21,951 bases of DNA from Acidobacteriota bacterium (GTDB lineage: Bacteria; Acidobacteriota; Terriglobia; Terriglobales; Acidobacteriaceae). Location: positions 1-21,951 of the forward strand of contig JAJXXN010000098.1 of NCBI GenBank assembly GCA_021781075.1. The letters run 5' to 3'. Position numbers and translations under genes: made by a program. Below, piece by piece: positions 7,728 through 15,596 of this stretch. Under the pieces are notes generated by a model that searched no databases, was not told where the DNA came from, and was given only the letters and a program-made list of their open reading frames with translations. How positions within the stretch are numbered: position 1 is the stretch's first letter; each line of letters starts with the position of its first letter.

Positions 7728-8565
7728 TGGGTTCCTGTTCTTCGTCCGCGTCTTCTTCAAACTCCGGACGGCTTGCATCTTCGACCGCGGCCTGCTCAAG
7801 AGCGCTCGGCTCCTGGGCCGACGCGGTGGGTTCTTCTAGCTCGATTGCCGCCAGCTTTTCAAACTCTTCCATTGATGGCAGCTCCGAGAGGTCTTTCAAG
7901 CCAAAGCGGACAAGAAATTCCTTGGTGGTTTTGTAAAGGATGGGCCGGCCGATGACCTGTTTGCGACCCGCGGTAGTGATTAATTTGCGGCTCATGAGCG
8001 AGCCGAGCACGCCGCTTGTATCCACGCCGCGAATCTCACTGACCTCAGGCGCGGTCACGGGCTGTTTGTAGGCAATCACCGCCAGCGTCTCCAGCGCGGG
8101 CAGGGAGAGCTTCAAGGGGGGCTTGAGGCTTTTCACAAAGGCGCGCACGGCATCGTGATACTCGTGCTTGGTGGCCATGCGGAAGCCGCCGGCGATCTCG
8201 CGCACCTCAATGCCGCGGTCTTCGCGCACATACTCATCGGCGATCAGCGCGATGATTTCACGCAGGATCGACCGCACTTCACGATCCCGCAACCGTGCCT
8301 GCTTCTTCAGCTCCGACTCAGCGGCGGTCTTGGGTGTTTCGTCCTCATCGCCGGTTGCGGCAATCTCTTCGTCCCCATCGGCCACCGGCAGGGGCTCCTG
8401 CACGCCGACAATCGTCTCCGGCTCCTGCACCGCCTCGCCCAGCGCAAGCTTCTGCTCGCGCTTCCACTCCAGCGCCTCGGCGGCAAACAAGGTCGAGAGT
8501 TGCGCCAGTGTCACCGGCTCTTCCGCTGCGTAAATGACTGCTTCCAGTTTTGCCTTCAAACTCAT
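7717..8565 (-). CDS. scpB: Segregation and condensation protein B
   Basis: ScpB is the winged-helix partner of ScpA and SMC in the chromosome condensation complex. The N-terminal half-domain is MSLKAKLEAVIYAAEEPVT. The strongly conserved core is RGIEVREIAGGFRMATKHEY, then LPALETLAVIAYKQPVT, EIRGVDTSGVL, and GRPILYKTTKEFLVRFGLKDLSELP. Compared with the usual 180-220 residues, this 282-residue protein has an acidic, Glu/Asp-rich insert at about 40-85 in the first winged helix and an acidic tail (EEDADEEQEPNDA). scpA, usually directly upstream, is missing from the window; the phosphate transporter gene occupies that place. The scpB stop lies inside the start of rluB. No Shine-Dalgarno sequence is visible before the ATG. 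Confidence 0.92.
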   Translation of the reverse strand: MSLKAKLEAVIYAAEEPVTLAQLSTLFAAEALEWKREQKLALGEAVQEPETIVGVQEPLPVADGDEEIAATGDEDETPKTAAESELKKQARLRDREVRSILREIIALIADEYVREDRGIEVREIAGGFRMATKHEYHDAVRAFVKSLKPPLKLSLPALETLAVIAYKQPVTAPEVSEIRGVDTSGVLGSLMSRKLITTAGRKQVIGRPILYKTTKEFLVRFGLKDLSELPSMEEFEKLAAIELEEPTASAQEPSALEQAAVEDASRPEFEEDADEEQEPNDA

Positions 8566-8684
8566 CGTTTTTTAACAGTACCTAGAGTATGTTATAGGAA
8601 ATTGAGCAATTCTGTTTGTTTATTGGGCGCACCAGGTGTGAAGAAAGCGGAAATCTCCCGTTTCAGGCCCGGCGCCCCGGCCAA

Positions 8685-10346
8685 TCACTGCGCAAAATGC
8701 CGGAAGATCCAATAAAGCGAGCCTGAGAGCGCGGCCGCTGCGGGCAGTGTCAAAACCCAAGTTGTGGCAATGCGGTGCAGCGTGCCAAGTTGCAGGCCGC
8801 TTTTGTTGGCGGCCATGGTTCCGGCCACGCCCGAGCTGACAACGTGCGTTGTGCTCACCGGCATTCCATAGGCATCCGCCAGCGCGATTGTGCCCATGGT
8901 GACAATTCCGGCCACCGCGCCCTGCGCGTAATTCAAGTGGCTTTTTCCGATGCGCTCACCCACGGTCACCACAATCCGCTTCCAGCCGACCATTGTGCCC
9001 AGGCCCAGTGCCAGCGCCACGGCCACCTTCACCCAGTCGGGAATGTACTTTGTGGATTTGTCGAGCTTGCCCTTGTAATTGTCGAGCGCCGCCCACTCAT
9101 CCTCTGAATAGGGCATGCTCTTGCTCTTTTCCATCACCCGCAGCGATTCACTGGCGAGGTACATGCCGTTGCGGATATTCGAGAGCTCATTGGCCGGGAC
9201 CGATTTCAACTCGTGATAGTAGGCCACCTCGTGGTCCAGATCCTGAATCATGTTCACCAGCGCGGGCACAGTCTGCGGCTCCAATTGCTTGGTGCGGATG
9301 TACTCGGTCAGCTCCGCGCGCGGGTTGGCAACCGCTTCCACTCCAGCCGGTTGATGGCTCACTATGATGCGGCCCGCCTTCTCCGACGCGGCGATAAAAT
9401 CCTGCACGTCCTGGGTTGTCACCGCATGGTTCAAGGCATAGGCGGTCGGCACCGTGCCAATGAGAATCAGCATGATCAGTCCCATGCCCTTCTGCCCGTC
9501 ATTGGAACCGTGATAGAAGCTCACCCCCGTGCAGGTGCCAAGCAACAACAGCCGGATCGGCCACGGGGGCGGCTCCTGATCCTTCGGCGCCTCATACAAA
9601 TCCTTGTACTTGACCAGAGCCTTTGAGAGCAGCATTAACAGAAACGCCAAACCAAAGCCGATGACCGGTGAGAAGATCAACGCCTTGAAGACCTTCAGCG
9701 CCTGCTCCCAGTCAATCCCCGAGCTGCCCGTCCGCGCGCTCATGAATTGATTGGCCAAGCCAACGCCGATGATTGAGCCGACCATCGTATGTGAACTCGA
9801 GGCCGGCAAACCAAACCACCAGGTGCTCAGGTTCCAGATGATGGCCGCGATCAGCAGCGCGAAAACCATGGAAAAGCCGGCCCCGGAGCTGACCTGCAAG
9901 ATCAGTTCCACCGGCAAGAGCGTGATGATGCTGTACGCCACCACGCCGGAGGAGGCCAGCACACCTGCCAGGTTGCAGATTCCCGACCAGACCACGGCCA
10001 GGTTCGGCTCCAACGAGTGGGTATAAATGACCATGGCCACCGCGTTCGCGGTATCGTGGAAGCCGTTGACAAACTCGAACCCAAGTGCGATGACCAGTGC
10101 CGTGACCAGCATGGCGTAAGGCCAGAAGTTGACCAGCGTCAGGCTGCCCAGGTCGCTGACGATATGAAAGCCCACGTAGCCCAGCCCGCCGACCAGCGCA
10201 AAAAAAGCAATCAGCGTGCTGAGCCAAGCGGAACGGTGTTTTATGTTTTTTTGCGTGGTTGGAATGCAGGAATTGGGAAAGGAACTCTCGTCAACGGCCA
10301 GGGTTTCTTCTTTGGGGCTTTCAATTAGGATCGCCTGATCGGCCAT
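8685..10346 (-). CDS. pit: Low-affinity inorganic phosphate transporter, PiT family
   Basis: A 553-residue inner-membrane carrier that takes up metal-phosphate driven by proton symport, as known for the PHO-4/PiT family. The two inverted family signatures are present: GFEFVNGFHDTANAVA near residue 90 with LPASSSHTMVGSIIG near 180, and HGSNDGQKGMG near 280 with MPVSTTHVVSSGVAG near 500. About ten hydrophobic segments are visible. A charged cytoplasmic loop of roughly 130 residues (about 310-440) joins the halves. The polar N-terminal extension of about 37 residues precedes the first helix. No phoU-like gene is adjacent. The ATG has only a weak ribosome-binding site, and a short upstream frame with a strong one overlaps it. 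Confidence 0.9.
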   Translation of the reverse strand: MADQAILIESPKEETLAVDESSFPNSCIPTTQKNIKHRSAWLSTLIAFFALVGGLGYVGFHIVSDLGSLTLVNFWPYAMLVTALVIALGFEFVNGFHDTANAVAMVIYTHSLEPNLAVVWSGICNLAGVLASSGVVAYSIITLLPVELILQVSSGAGFSMVFALLIAAIIWNLSTWWFGLPASSSHTMVGSIIGVGLANQFMSARTGSSGIDWEQALKVFKALIFSPVIGFGLAFLLMLLSKALVKYKDLYEAPKDQEPPPWPIRLLLLGTCTGVSFYHGSNDGQKGMGLIMLILIGTVPTAYALNHAVTTQDVQDFIAASEKAGRIIVSHQPAGVEAVANPRAELTEYIRTKQLEPQTVPALVNMIQDLDHEVAYYHELKSVPANELSNIRNGMYLASESLRVMEKSKSMPYSEDEWAALDNYKGKLDKSTKYIPDWVKVAVALALGLGTMVGWKRIVVTVGERIGKSHLNYAQGAVAGIVTMGTIALADAYGMPVSTTHVVSSGVAGTMAANKSGLQLGTLHRIATTWVLTLPAAAALSGSLYWIFRHFAQ

Positions 10347-10375
10347 AGAGCACCGGCTGGAGTGGTGGAATACAC
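10325..10375 (-). other. Possible 16-codon leader ORF overlapping the pit start
   Basis: A GTG at 10375 is preceded by AAGGAGGCGGAGG, the best Shine-Dalgarno region near the pit start. It opens a 16-codon frame (MYSTTPAGALWPIRRS) that stops at 10325, about 20 nt past the pit ATG in another frame. It may couple or regulate pit translation, or be chance. Confidence 0.3.
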
Positions 10376-10386
10376 CGAGCCTCCGC

Positions 10387-10400
10387 CTCCTTATTTATAC
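10387..10400 (-). promoter_or_regulatory. Candidate -10 element for the pit gene
   Basis: Read on the minus strand, GTATAAATAAGG contains a near-consensus TATAAA box (10399-10394). Transcription would begin around 10387, leaving a leader of about 40 nt. No good -35 hexamer is seen at the right distance. Confidence 0.4.
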
Positions 10401-10506
10401 CTGATGCCCCCGCAGTGCATTGTGACCGATAAACAGACGAAGATGAAAGTAAAGCCAAAACCCTGTGAATATTGGGTGGATTTCTGTCCATCCATTCGCC
10501 AAATCT

Positions 10507-10536
10507 TTGGCTGCCAGTGATTCTCCCCGACATAAT
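10507..10536 (+). promoter_or_regulatory. Candidate sigma70-type promoter
   Basis: TTGGCT (10507-10512) and CATAAT (10531-10536) are separated by 18 nt, matching 4 and 5 of 6 consensus bases. It would give a leader of about 170 nt before the gene at 10715. Confidence 0.35.
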
Positions 10537-10714
10537 TTATGCAAAATCCTTGCTCCGCCAACCACGGTCCACCCCTTCTCCGCAGTTTTCTGTCGGGTTC
10601 CAGATTGGAACAAAAAAACTCCGCGTTCCTATCTGACAACCAACGCGCATTTCCCCATCATTCCCTGCTTCCCTCGCGCAACGTTCAGCCTAGACTAACA
10701 GCGGAGAAACTCAC

Positions 10715-11599
10715 ATGCTGCATACATCAGCGCCACACTCTCTCAAACGCGTACTTGGCAGCCTCCTGCTCGCGCTCGCCCTGCTGGCCTTCTTTTCCAT
10801 CTTTCCGCGCACGGGCCATGCACAGGCCAGCACATCTGCCCTGCCCCATGTCACCACCACGCCCGGAATGCTTGACGCCATGACCGCGGCCAGCCACCCG
10901 CGAGTGATCACGTTGAGCGGAGCCAGCAGTCTGCCTCTCGTCCACTCGTCCTTTGCCATGGTTCAACCCAGCGCACCCCCGGTAGCCAGCCAATCGGTTC
11001 AAACTTTGACCCAACTCGCCGAACCGCAGGGCGATGGCATTTACCGCTACAACAATTCGCAGTTGGGGCACTCCATCACCAACGCCAGCACGCCTCCGCC
11101 GGTCTTTTCCTCGCCTTCGGGGGAGTACACGGGCCAGCTCAAATTGATGCTCGGTGGCGGCTCTCCCCAGACAAAAATCTATTACACGCTCAACGGCGCC
11201 CAACCAACCACCGCTTCCACCCTGTACAAATCCCCCTTGACGTTGAACGCCAGCACAACCATCAAGGCCATTGCGATCACCAGCGGCCAGCCGCCCTCCC
11301 CGGTCGCCACCGCGGTTTATAAAATTGTGCAGCCCTCCCTCACATTTGACTTCGGCTCCAACGGCGTGGACAGCGTGGAGATTTTTTTAAATCTCCACGC
11401 GCCCGGCGCCGCCTCGCTGGCGGGCGATTGGATCCTCTCTGACGGACCGCTCATCCTATGCCGCGCTTCGCTCTCCACGGAATCCACCATGCGTTGCTCC
11501 GCCAAGTTGAACCGCGGCAACCATGAGCTCAAGGCAAGCTACTCCGGCGCGGTCAATGGATGGAACCTGGCCACCGCGACAACCCTCCGCATTGAATAG
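10715..11599 (+). CDS. Secreted protein with chitobiase/beta-hexosaminidase C-terminal-like domain
   Basis: The 294-residue product has a classical signal peptide (residues about 1-37, cleavage after RTGHAQA). A low-complexity Ser/Pro/Thr stretch follows. At about 127-205 lies a domain like CHB_HEX_C_1, with PPPVFSSPSGEYTG, KIYYTLNGAQPTTASTLYKSP and TIKAIAI as typical strands. Such domains are accessory beta-sandwiches in surface or carbohydrate-acting proteins, with no catalysis of their own. The last 90 residues look like another beta-rich module with two Cys (LCRASLS, MRCSAKL) that could form a disulfide. The start has the ribosome-binding site GCGGAGAAA. It is the first of three consecutive exported proteins. 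A strong hairpin lies within the gene at 11373-11400. Confidence 0.8.
   Translation: MLHTSAPHSLKRVLGSLLLALALLAFFSIFPRTGHAQASTSALPHVTTTPGMLDAMTAASHPRVITLSGASSLPLVHSSFAMVQPSAPPVASQSVQTLTQLAEPQGDGIYRYNNSQLGHSITNASTPPPVFSSPSGEYTGQLKLMLGGGSPQTKIYYTLNGAQPTTASTLYKSPLTLNASTTIKAIAITSGQPPSPVATAVYKIVQPSLTFDFGSNGVDSVEIFLNLHAPGAASLAGDWILSDGPLILCRASLSTESTMRCSAKLNRGNHELKASYSGAVNGWNLATATTLRIE
11373..11400 (+). other. Strong intragenic hairpin, 12-bp perfect inverted repeat
   Basis: GCGTGGAGATTT (11373-11384), the loop TTTT, then AAATCTCCACGC (11389-11400). The repeat lies inside the coding sequence, over the codons for VEIFLNLHA. There is no T-run after it, so it is not a standard terminator. An RNA structure or DNA-binding site is possible. 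Confidence 0.7.
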
Positions 11600-11626
11600 A
11601 TCCTCCACTGTCACAGTGAGCAAGCT

Positions 11627-11656
11627 GGGCTGCCCTCAAAAGCGGCCCGATTTTTT
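11627..11656 (+). terminator. Rho-independent terminator
   Basis: GGGCTGC (11627-11633) pairs with GCGGCCC (11642-11648) through seven pairs, one a G-U, around an 8-nt loop. It is followed by GA and six T (11651-11656). It ends the gene at 10715-11599 and separates it from the glycosidase gene. Confidence 0.65.
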
Positions 11657-11682
11657 GCCTGCCGTGTGAATGCTTTAATCTG

Positions 11683-13980
11683 TTGCTGTTGACTTTGAAC
11701 AAACACATTGCTTTGGGCCTGTATACATGCAGTTATTTTCTGGCCCTGGTCACTCTCTGCGGCATGTGGTCCCTCGCCACGGCGCAAGTCCATTCCGCGC
11801 CCGTCCCCGCGCCTGAGCGCTCAACGCTCTTCACCCTCACAGTCAACGGCCGGCCTGTTGATGTAGCCCACGCCGCGGCCAGCCTCGAGTTCGCCAGCTT
11901 CGACTCGCCCGCCGGCACAAATAGACCCGTTGAAATAGCCATCACGGCCCTCGAAGCAGGGTTCTGGGATGGCGGTGTTGAGGTCGAACCCTGGAGGCTC
12001 GGCATTCGCCCCATCCGTGAAGGCCAAACCATCCGCTTCCGGCTCACCGCGCCGGCCAAGCTCTCCATCGCCCGCCCCGGCGATTTTCTCAATCACGCGG
12101 TGATGCTGTTTGTCTTCTATGGAACAAGCCCCGCGCCCCCTCCGGCAGTCACTCCCGGGCATCCGGTCCGCATCATCCCCGTGGGCGTGCACCGCGAAAA
12201 CCTGAACCCGAAGAGCGGGGACATCCTCTACCTTGAACCCGGCGCATGGGTCTATGGTTCGCTCAATCTCTTCCATGTTGAAGACATCCGTGTGCTCGGC
12301 CGCGGCACCATCGTCTACGACGGCCCGCAAAACCCCGATGACGACGACGGATGGAAGCAGATCCCCGACTGGCACTGCATTGGCTCCGTCGAGGCCCGCA
12401 ACGTTGAGATAGACGGCCTCACCTGCATCATCCGCTCACGCACGTGGTCCATCCAGATGAAGGACTCCGAGGGCTTCAACTTCAACGACCTGCGTGTCAT
12501 CGGCGGCAACCCGGGCAACGCCAACCAGGATGGCATGGACTGGCTCGGCGGCGGCAATACCACCGTCCGCGACAGTTTTCTGCGCGCCTCCGATGACGTG
12601 TTTGCGATGCAGGGCAACTGGGACGGGTACAGCGAGGCCGACATGCTGCGCCCCGGCCACGAAGTGCACGATATTTTGATTGAAAACAGCGTGCTCTCCA
12701 CCAGCATCTCCAATGTGGTCCGCGCCGGATGGCCGCAAAAAATTTACAACTCGCGCAACTTCACGCTGCGCGACTCCGACGTGCTGCACGCGGGCATCGG
12801 CGCCTGTGGGCAAACCTTCGCGCTCTTCGGCTTCTGGGGCGCGCGCGGCGCCGCGGGAACCCACACCGGTTTCAATTTTCAAAATATTTTCCTCGACCAC
12901 TGGTACTCACTGGCGCAGATCGAGCAGGAGCAGCCGGCGATTGAGGGCGTAGGCTTCAAAAACATCTGGGCACTCGACCAGCCACCGCTGGCCGCATCCA
13001 CGCTCACTGGCAACGTCCGTGGCGTTCAACTCAACAACATCAAGCTCGGCCAGTTGCCCGCCTCCACGGACGCGGATATTCCCATCCTCAACACCAACGG
13101 CGCGCCACAAGCCACAATCTCCACTCCTGAAGCAGCCGCGCGCTTCACCGTCTCGCCGCCCATCTTCGCACCGCATCAAACCGTCACATTCAACGCGCAA
13201 CTTCCCGCAGGGCTCTCGCCGCGCCAGGCCGCGAAACGCTTCGCTTACCATTGGTTCTTCGGCGACGGCACCGAGGGCTGGGGTTGGAAGGTCAGCCACC
13301 GCTACCCGGACGCGCTCGGCACTGAACTCAACGGCATCGAGGGAGCAGGTCGTTTCCGCGTCCTGCTGGAGCAGATTCAAACCACCGACGTGAGAGGCAC
13401 AAGGCGTGCCGCGCGCGGCACAGTCGCTCTAGCGCCATCTGTCGACTGGGGCGCTGAAGGCATCGTTGCCGTCTCCCAGTGGCACAACCCCATCGATCTT
13501 CGCGGTGTGCCCCTCGACGCCGGCCTTGACTGGTCCATCTTCACCGGCGATTGGAACCAGCTTCCCGACTTCGACAAACTCATTCCCATCTTCACTGGCG
13601 CCTCGCTCAACCTGCGCTCCGAGCCGCGCGGACTCATCAACTACGCCATCCTCTGGCAGGGGCTGGTTGAAATCCCCGCCGATGGGGGCTACACCTTTTA
13701 CGCCCTCTCGCGCGATGGGGCGCGCCTTGTCATCGATGGCATTGAACTTGCGCGCACCGGCCCGCCCTTTGCCCAGGTCTGCGGCTCGCCCGGCAACGCC
13801 GTCCGCATCAGCCGCGGCTCGCTTGGCCTGCGCGCCGGCTACCACACCATCCGCGTTGAAGCCCTGCACAACGCCAGCCAGGGACCGCCGCGCATCCTTT
13901 GGGAGGGACCCGGCCTGCCGCTCACCGACATTCCCTCCAGCGCCTTCTCGCGCATCCTAATCAGCCAATTCACACCATGA
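11683..13980 (+). CDS. Secreted beta-helix glycosidase (GH28/GH49-like) with PKD-like and PA14 domains
   Basis: The 765-residue protein has an N-terminal signal (about 8-35, ending SLATAQ). Next is a beta-sandwich region of about 150 residues, like the front domain of GH49 enzymes. A right-handed beta-helix follows from about 160 to 460, entered through GDILYLEPGAWVYGSL. The catalytic-type clusters NQDGMDW (D283, D286) and ASDDVFAM (D304, D305) match the Asp triad of clan GH-N (polygalacturonases and dextranases). A PKD-like domain at about 485-580 (YHWFFGDGTEGWGW) and a PA14-like domain at about 612-755 (GGYTFYALSRDGARLVIDG) probably bind carbohydrate. Substrate class is therefore a polysaccharide, but which one is unknown. 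There is no ATG at the front: TTG 11683, 11689 and 11695 are all possible. TAATCT ends 1 nt before 11683, and there is no Shine-Dalgarno sequence. Confidence 0.82.
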   Translation: MLLTLNKHIALGLYTCSYFLALVTLCGMWSLATAQVHSAPVPAPERSTLFTLTVNGRPVDVAHAAASLEFASFDSPAGTNRPVEIAITALEAGFWDGGVEVEPWRLGIRPIREGQTIRFRLTAPAKLSIARPGDFLNHAVMLFVFYGTSPAPPPAVTPGHPVRIIPVGVHRENLNPKSGDILYLEPGAWVYGSLNLFHVEDIRVLGRGTIVYDGPQNPDDDDGWKQIPDWHCIGSVEARNVEIDGLTCIIRSRTWSIQMKDSEGFNFNDLRVIGGNPGNANQDGMDWLGGGNTTVRDSFLRASDDVFAMQGNWDGYSEADMLRPGHEVHDILIENSVLSTSISNVVRAGWPQKIYNSRNFTLRDSDVLHAGIGACGQTFALFGFWGARGAAGTHTGFNFQNIFLDHWYSLAQIEQEQPAIEGVGFKNIWALDQPPLAASTLTGNVRGVQLNNIKLGQLPASTDADIPILNTNGAPQATISTPEAAARFTVSPPIFAPHQTVTFNAQLPAGLSPRQAAKRFAYHWFFGDGTEGWGWKVSHRYPDALGTELNGIEGAGRFRVLLEQIQTTDVRGTRRAARGTVALAPSVDWGAEGIVAVSQWHNPIDLRGVPLDAGLDWSIFTGDWNQLPDFDKLIPIFTGASLNLRSEPRGLINYAILWQGLVEIPADGGYTFYALSRDGARLVIDGIELARTGPPFAQVCGSPGNAVRISRGSLGLRAGYHTIRVEALHNASQGPPRILWEGPGLPLTDIPSSAFSRILISQFTP

Positions 13981-14041
13981 GCGGATGCGGTATCCGCGTC
14001 CAATCGGGTAGCATTTTCTTTTCCGGCAAAGGAGATTCTCC

Positions 14042-15526
14042 ATGCGTGCACCATTCTTCCGCACCATCGCCCTCATCGCCTTGTTCTGCTCAACCGCTCC
14101 GGCGCTCATTGCGCAAACCATCAATATCTACCGCACCAACCAGGGCATGACCGAGCGCCTTGCCCCACAGCCGGCCATCACCTTCAACCCGGTTGACCCC
14201 GCGCCCGGCTCCGCCATCATTGTCGTCAATGACAAGCTGCGCTACCAAACCATGGATGGTTTTGGCGCATCGCTCACAGACGCCGCCGGGTGGCTTTTTG
14301 CCAACAAGCTGTCGCCCGCGCAGTTGGACGCCACCTTCAAAATGCTCTTCAGCCGGGACGGCATCGCGCTCAGTTTTCTCCGCCAGCCCCTCGGCTCCTC
14401 CGATCTCTCATACACTTTTTACACATACGACGATCTCTGTGAGCAAACCAAGGCCGCCTGCACCACACCTGCCAGCCTCAGCGACCCCGAGCTGAAACAC
14501 TTTTCCATCGCGCATGATGAGGCATACATCATCCCGCAGCTGAAAAAAGCCCTTGCCATCAATCCAAATTTGCTGGTCATGGTCACACCCTGGAGCCCGC
14601 CCGGCTGGATGAAAGACACCGGCTCCGTGCTCGGCACCAAACCCGGCGCAAAAGCCCCTTCGCACCTCAAGGAGGAGTTCTACCCCGCATTCTCGCAGTA
14701 CCTCATCCGCACCATTCAGGATTATGAGAAAGACGGCGTGCCGATTTACGCCCTCACCCTGCAGAACGAGCCGCTTTACGCGCCGGAGAGCTACAGCGGC
14801 ATGCAGATGGAAGCCAATGAGCAGGCGCAAATTGTTGGCAACTACCTTGAACCCGCGCTTGAATCAGCCGGCCTAGGCAAAGGACGCGGGCCAAAAATTC
14901 TCATCTACGACCACAATTGGGATCGCCCCGACTATCCCGCAAACTTTTACCGCAATCCCCACGCGGCGGCGGCGGCAAGCGGCGTTGCATGGCACCACTA
15001 CGAGGGCAAGCCCGAAGCCATGACCACCTTCCACAATAAGCACCCAAAAATCGACCAATGGGTGACGGAATCAAGCGGAGGAACCTGGCAGACAGGCAAC
15101 GTCTTCGTTGACGAGGCGACTGAACTTATTGACGTCACACGCAATTGGGCGAAGAGTTACATCCTCTGGGCGCTTGCCACCGACGAGCACAACGGCCCCT
15201 ACGTCGGCGGCTGCGACAAATGCCGCGGCATCGTCACTGTGGACACATCAGACCCCAACCACGTCGTCGTCCGCCCCGAGCTTGATTACTACGTGCTCGG
15301 CCACGCCAGCAAATTTCTTTCGCCTGGCGCCGTGCGCATTGCGAGCGACGAACCCGCGGGCGGGGCACTGCGCAACGTTGCCTTCCAAAATCCCGACGGC
15401 TCCATCGTTTTGTACCTGCTGAACCCCGGCGGCCAAAGCACCATGCTCTCGCTTTACTATCACGAGAAAATTGCCATCACCAGCCTGCCTGCCTACACTG
15501 TAGCCACTTTTGTCTGGAAGCCGTAG
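14042..15526 (+). CDS. Secreted GH30 glycosidase (glucosylceramidase-like)
   Basis: A 494-residue exported glycoside hydrolase of family 30, which splits beta-glycosidic bonds with retention. The signal peptide spans about 1-24 (ALIAQ). The barrel begins with QTMDGFGASLTDAAGW, then LGSSDLSYTFYTYDD and MVTPWSPPGWMK. Acid/base E243 lies in LTLQNEPLYAPESY and nucleophile E343 in WVTESSGGTW. YILWALATDEHNGP closes the barrel, and a beta-sandwich covers the last 90 residues (GSIVLYLLNPG). Both catalytic Glu are intact. The start has AAAGGAG 7 nt upstream. The gene follows the beta-helix glycosidase by 61 nt with the same strand and export fate, so the two probably form one polysaccharide-degrading unit. 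It ends at a hairpin shared with gcvT. Confidence 0.9.
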   Translation: MRAPFFRTIALIALFCSTAPALIAQTINIYRTNQGMTERLAPQPAITFNPVDPAPGSAIIVVNDKLRYQTMDGFGASLTDAAGWLFANKLSPAQLDATFKMLFSRDGIALSFLRQPLGSSDLSYTFYTYDDLCEQTKAACTTPASLSDPELKHFSIAHDEAYIIPQLKKALAINPNLLVMVTPWSPPGWMKDTGSVLGTKPGAKAPSHLKEEFYPAFSQYLIRTIQDYEKDGVPIYALTLQNEPLYAPESYSGMQMEANEQAQIVGNYLEPALESAGLGKGRGPKILIYDHNWDRPDYPANFYRNPHAAAAASGVAWHHYEGKPEAMTTFHNKHPKIDQWVTESSGGTWQTGNVFVDEATELIDVTRNWAKSYILWALATDEHNGPYVGGCDKCRGIVTVDTSDPNHVVVRPELDYYVLGHASKFLSPGAVRIASDEPAGGALRNVAFQNPDGSIVLYLLNPGGQSTMLSLYYHEKIAITSLPAYTVATFVWKP

Positions 15527-15540
15527 CGTGAAAATGAAAC

Positions 15541-15568
15541 GAGGGCATGCAATTCGGCGCATGCCCTC
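15541..15568. terminator. Hairpin between convergent GH30 and gcvT genes
   Basis: GAGGGCATGC (15541-15550) pairs perfectly with GCATGCCCTC (15559-15568) around the 8-nt loop AATTCGGC. A loose T-run (AACAGTTTT) follows on the plus strand and an A/T-mixed stretch lies on the other side. It lies 14 nt after the GH30 stop and 28 nt beyond the gcvT stop, so it may serve both. Confidence 0.65.
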
Positions 15569-15596
15569 AACAGTTTTACCGCCCTCTTATCTCTGC

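Larger units (their letters stand above)
10347..10714. other. Divergent intergenic region (368 bp) between pit and the secreted-protein gene
   Basis: No convincing protein or RNA gene is visible here. The stretch is richer in A+T than its surroundings. It holds the pit -10 box near 10397, a rightward promoter candidate at 10507-10536, and a small perfect hairpin GTTCCA-GAT-TGGAAC at about 10599-10613 next to an A-run. It also holds TAGACT at 10691-10696, a second possible -10 box 19 nt before the ATG at 10715. Confidence 0.6.

Noticed and set aside
10599..10620. GTTCCA-GAT-TGGAAC hairpin beside an A-run
   Set aside because: On the plus strand it is followed by A, and on the minus strand the T-run precedes the stem, so it is not a terminator in either direction.
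10321..10639. Short leftward frames in the pit upstream region
   Set aside because: They overlap the promoter candidates and the pit start, lack ribosome-binding sites, and two share the same DNA in different frames.
13981..13997. GCGGAT-GCGGT-ATCCGC hairpin after the beta-helix glycosidase stop
   Set aside because: The stem is only 6 bp with no T-run, so it is unlikely to stop transcription before the GH30 gene 45 nt on.
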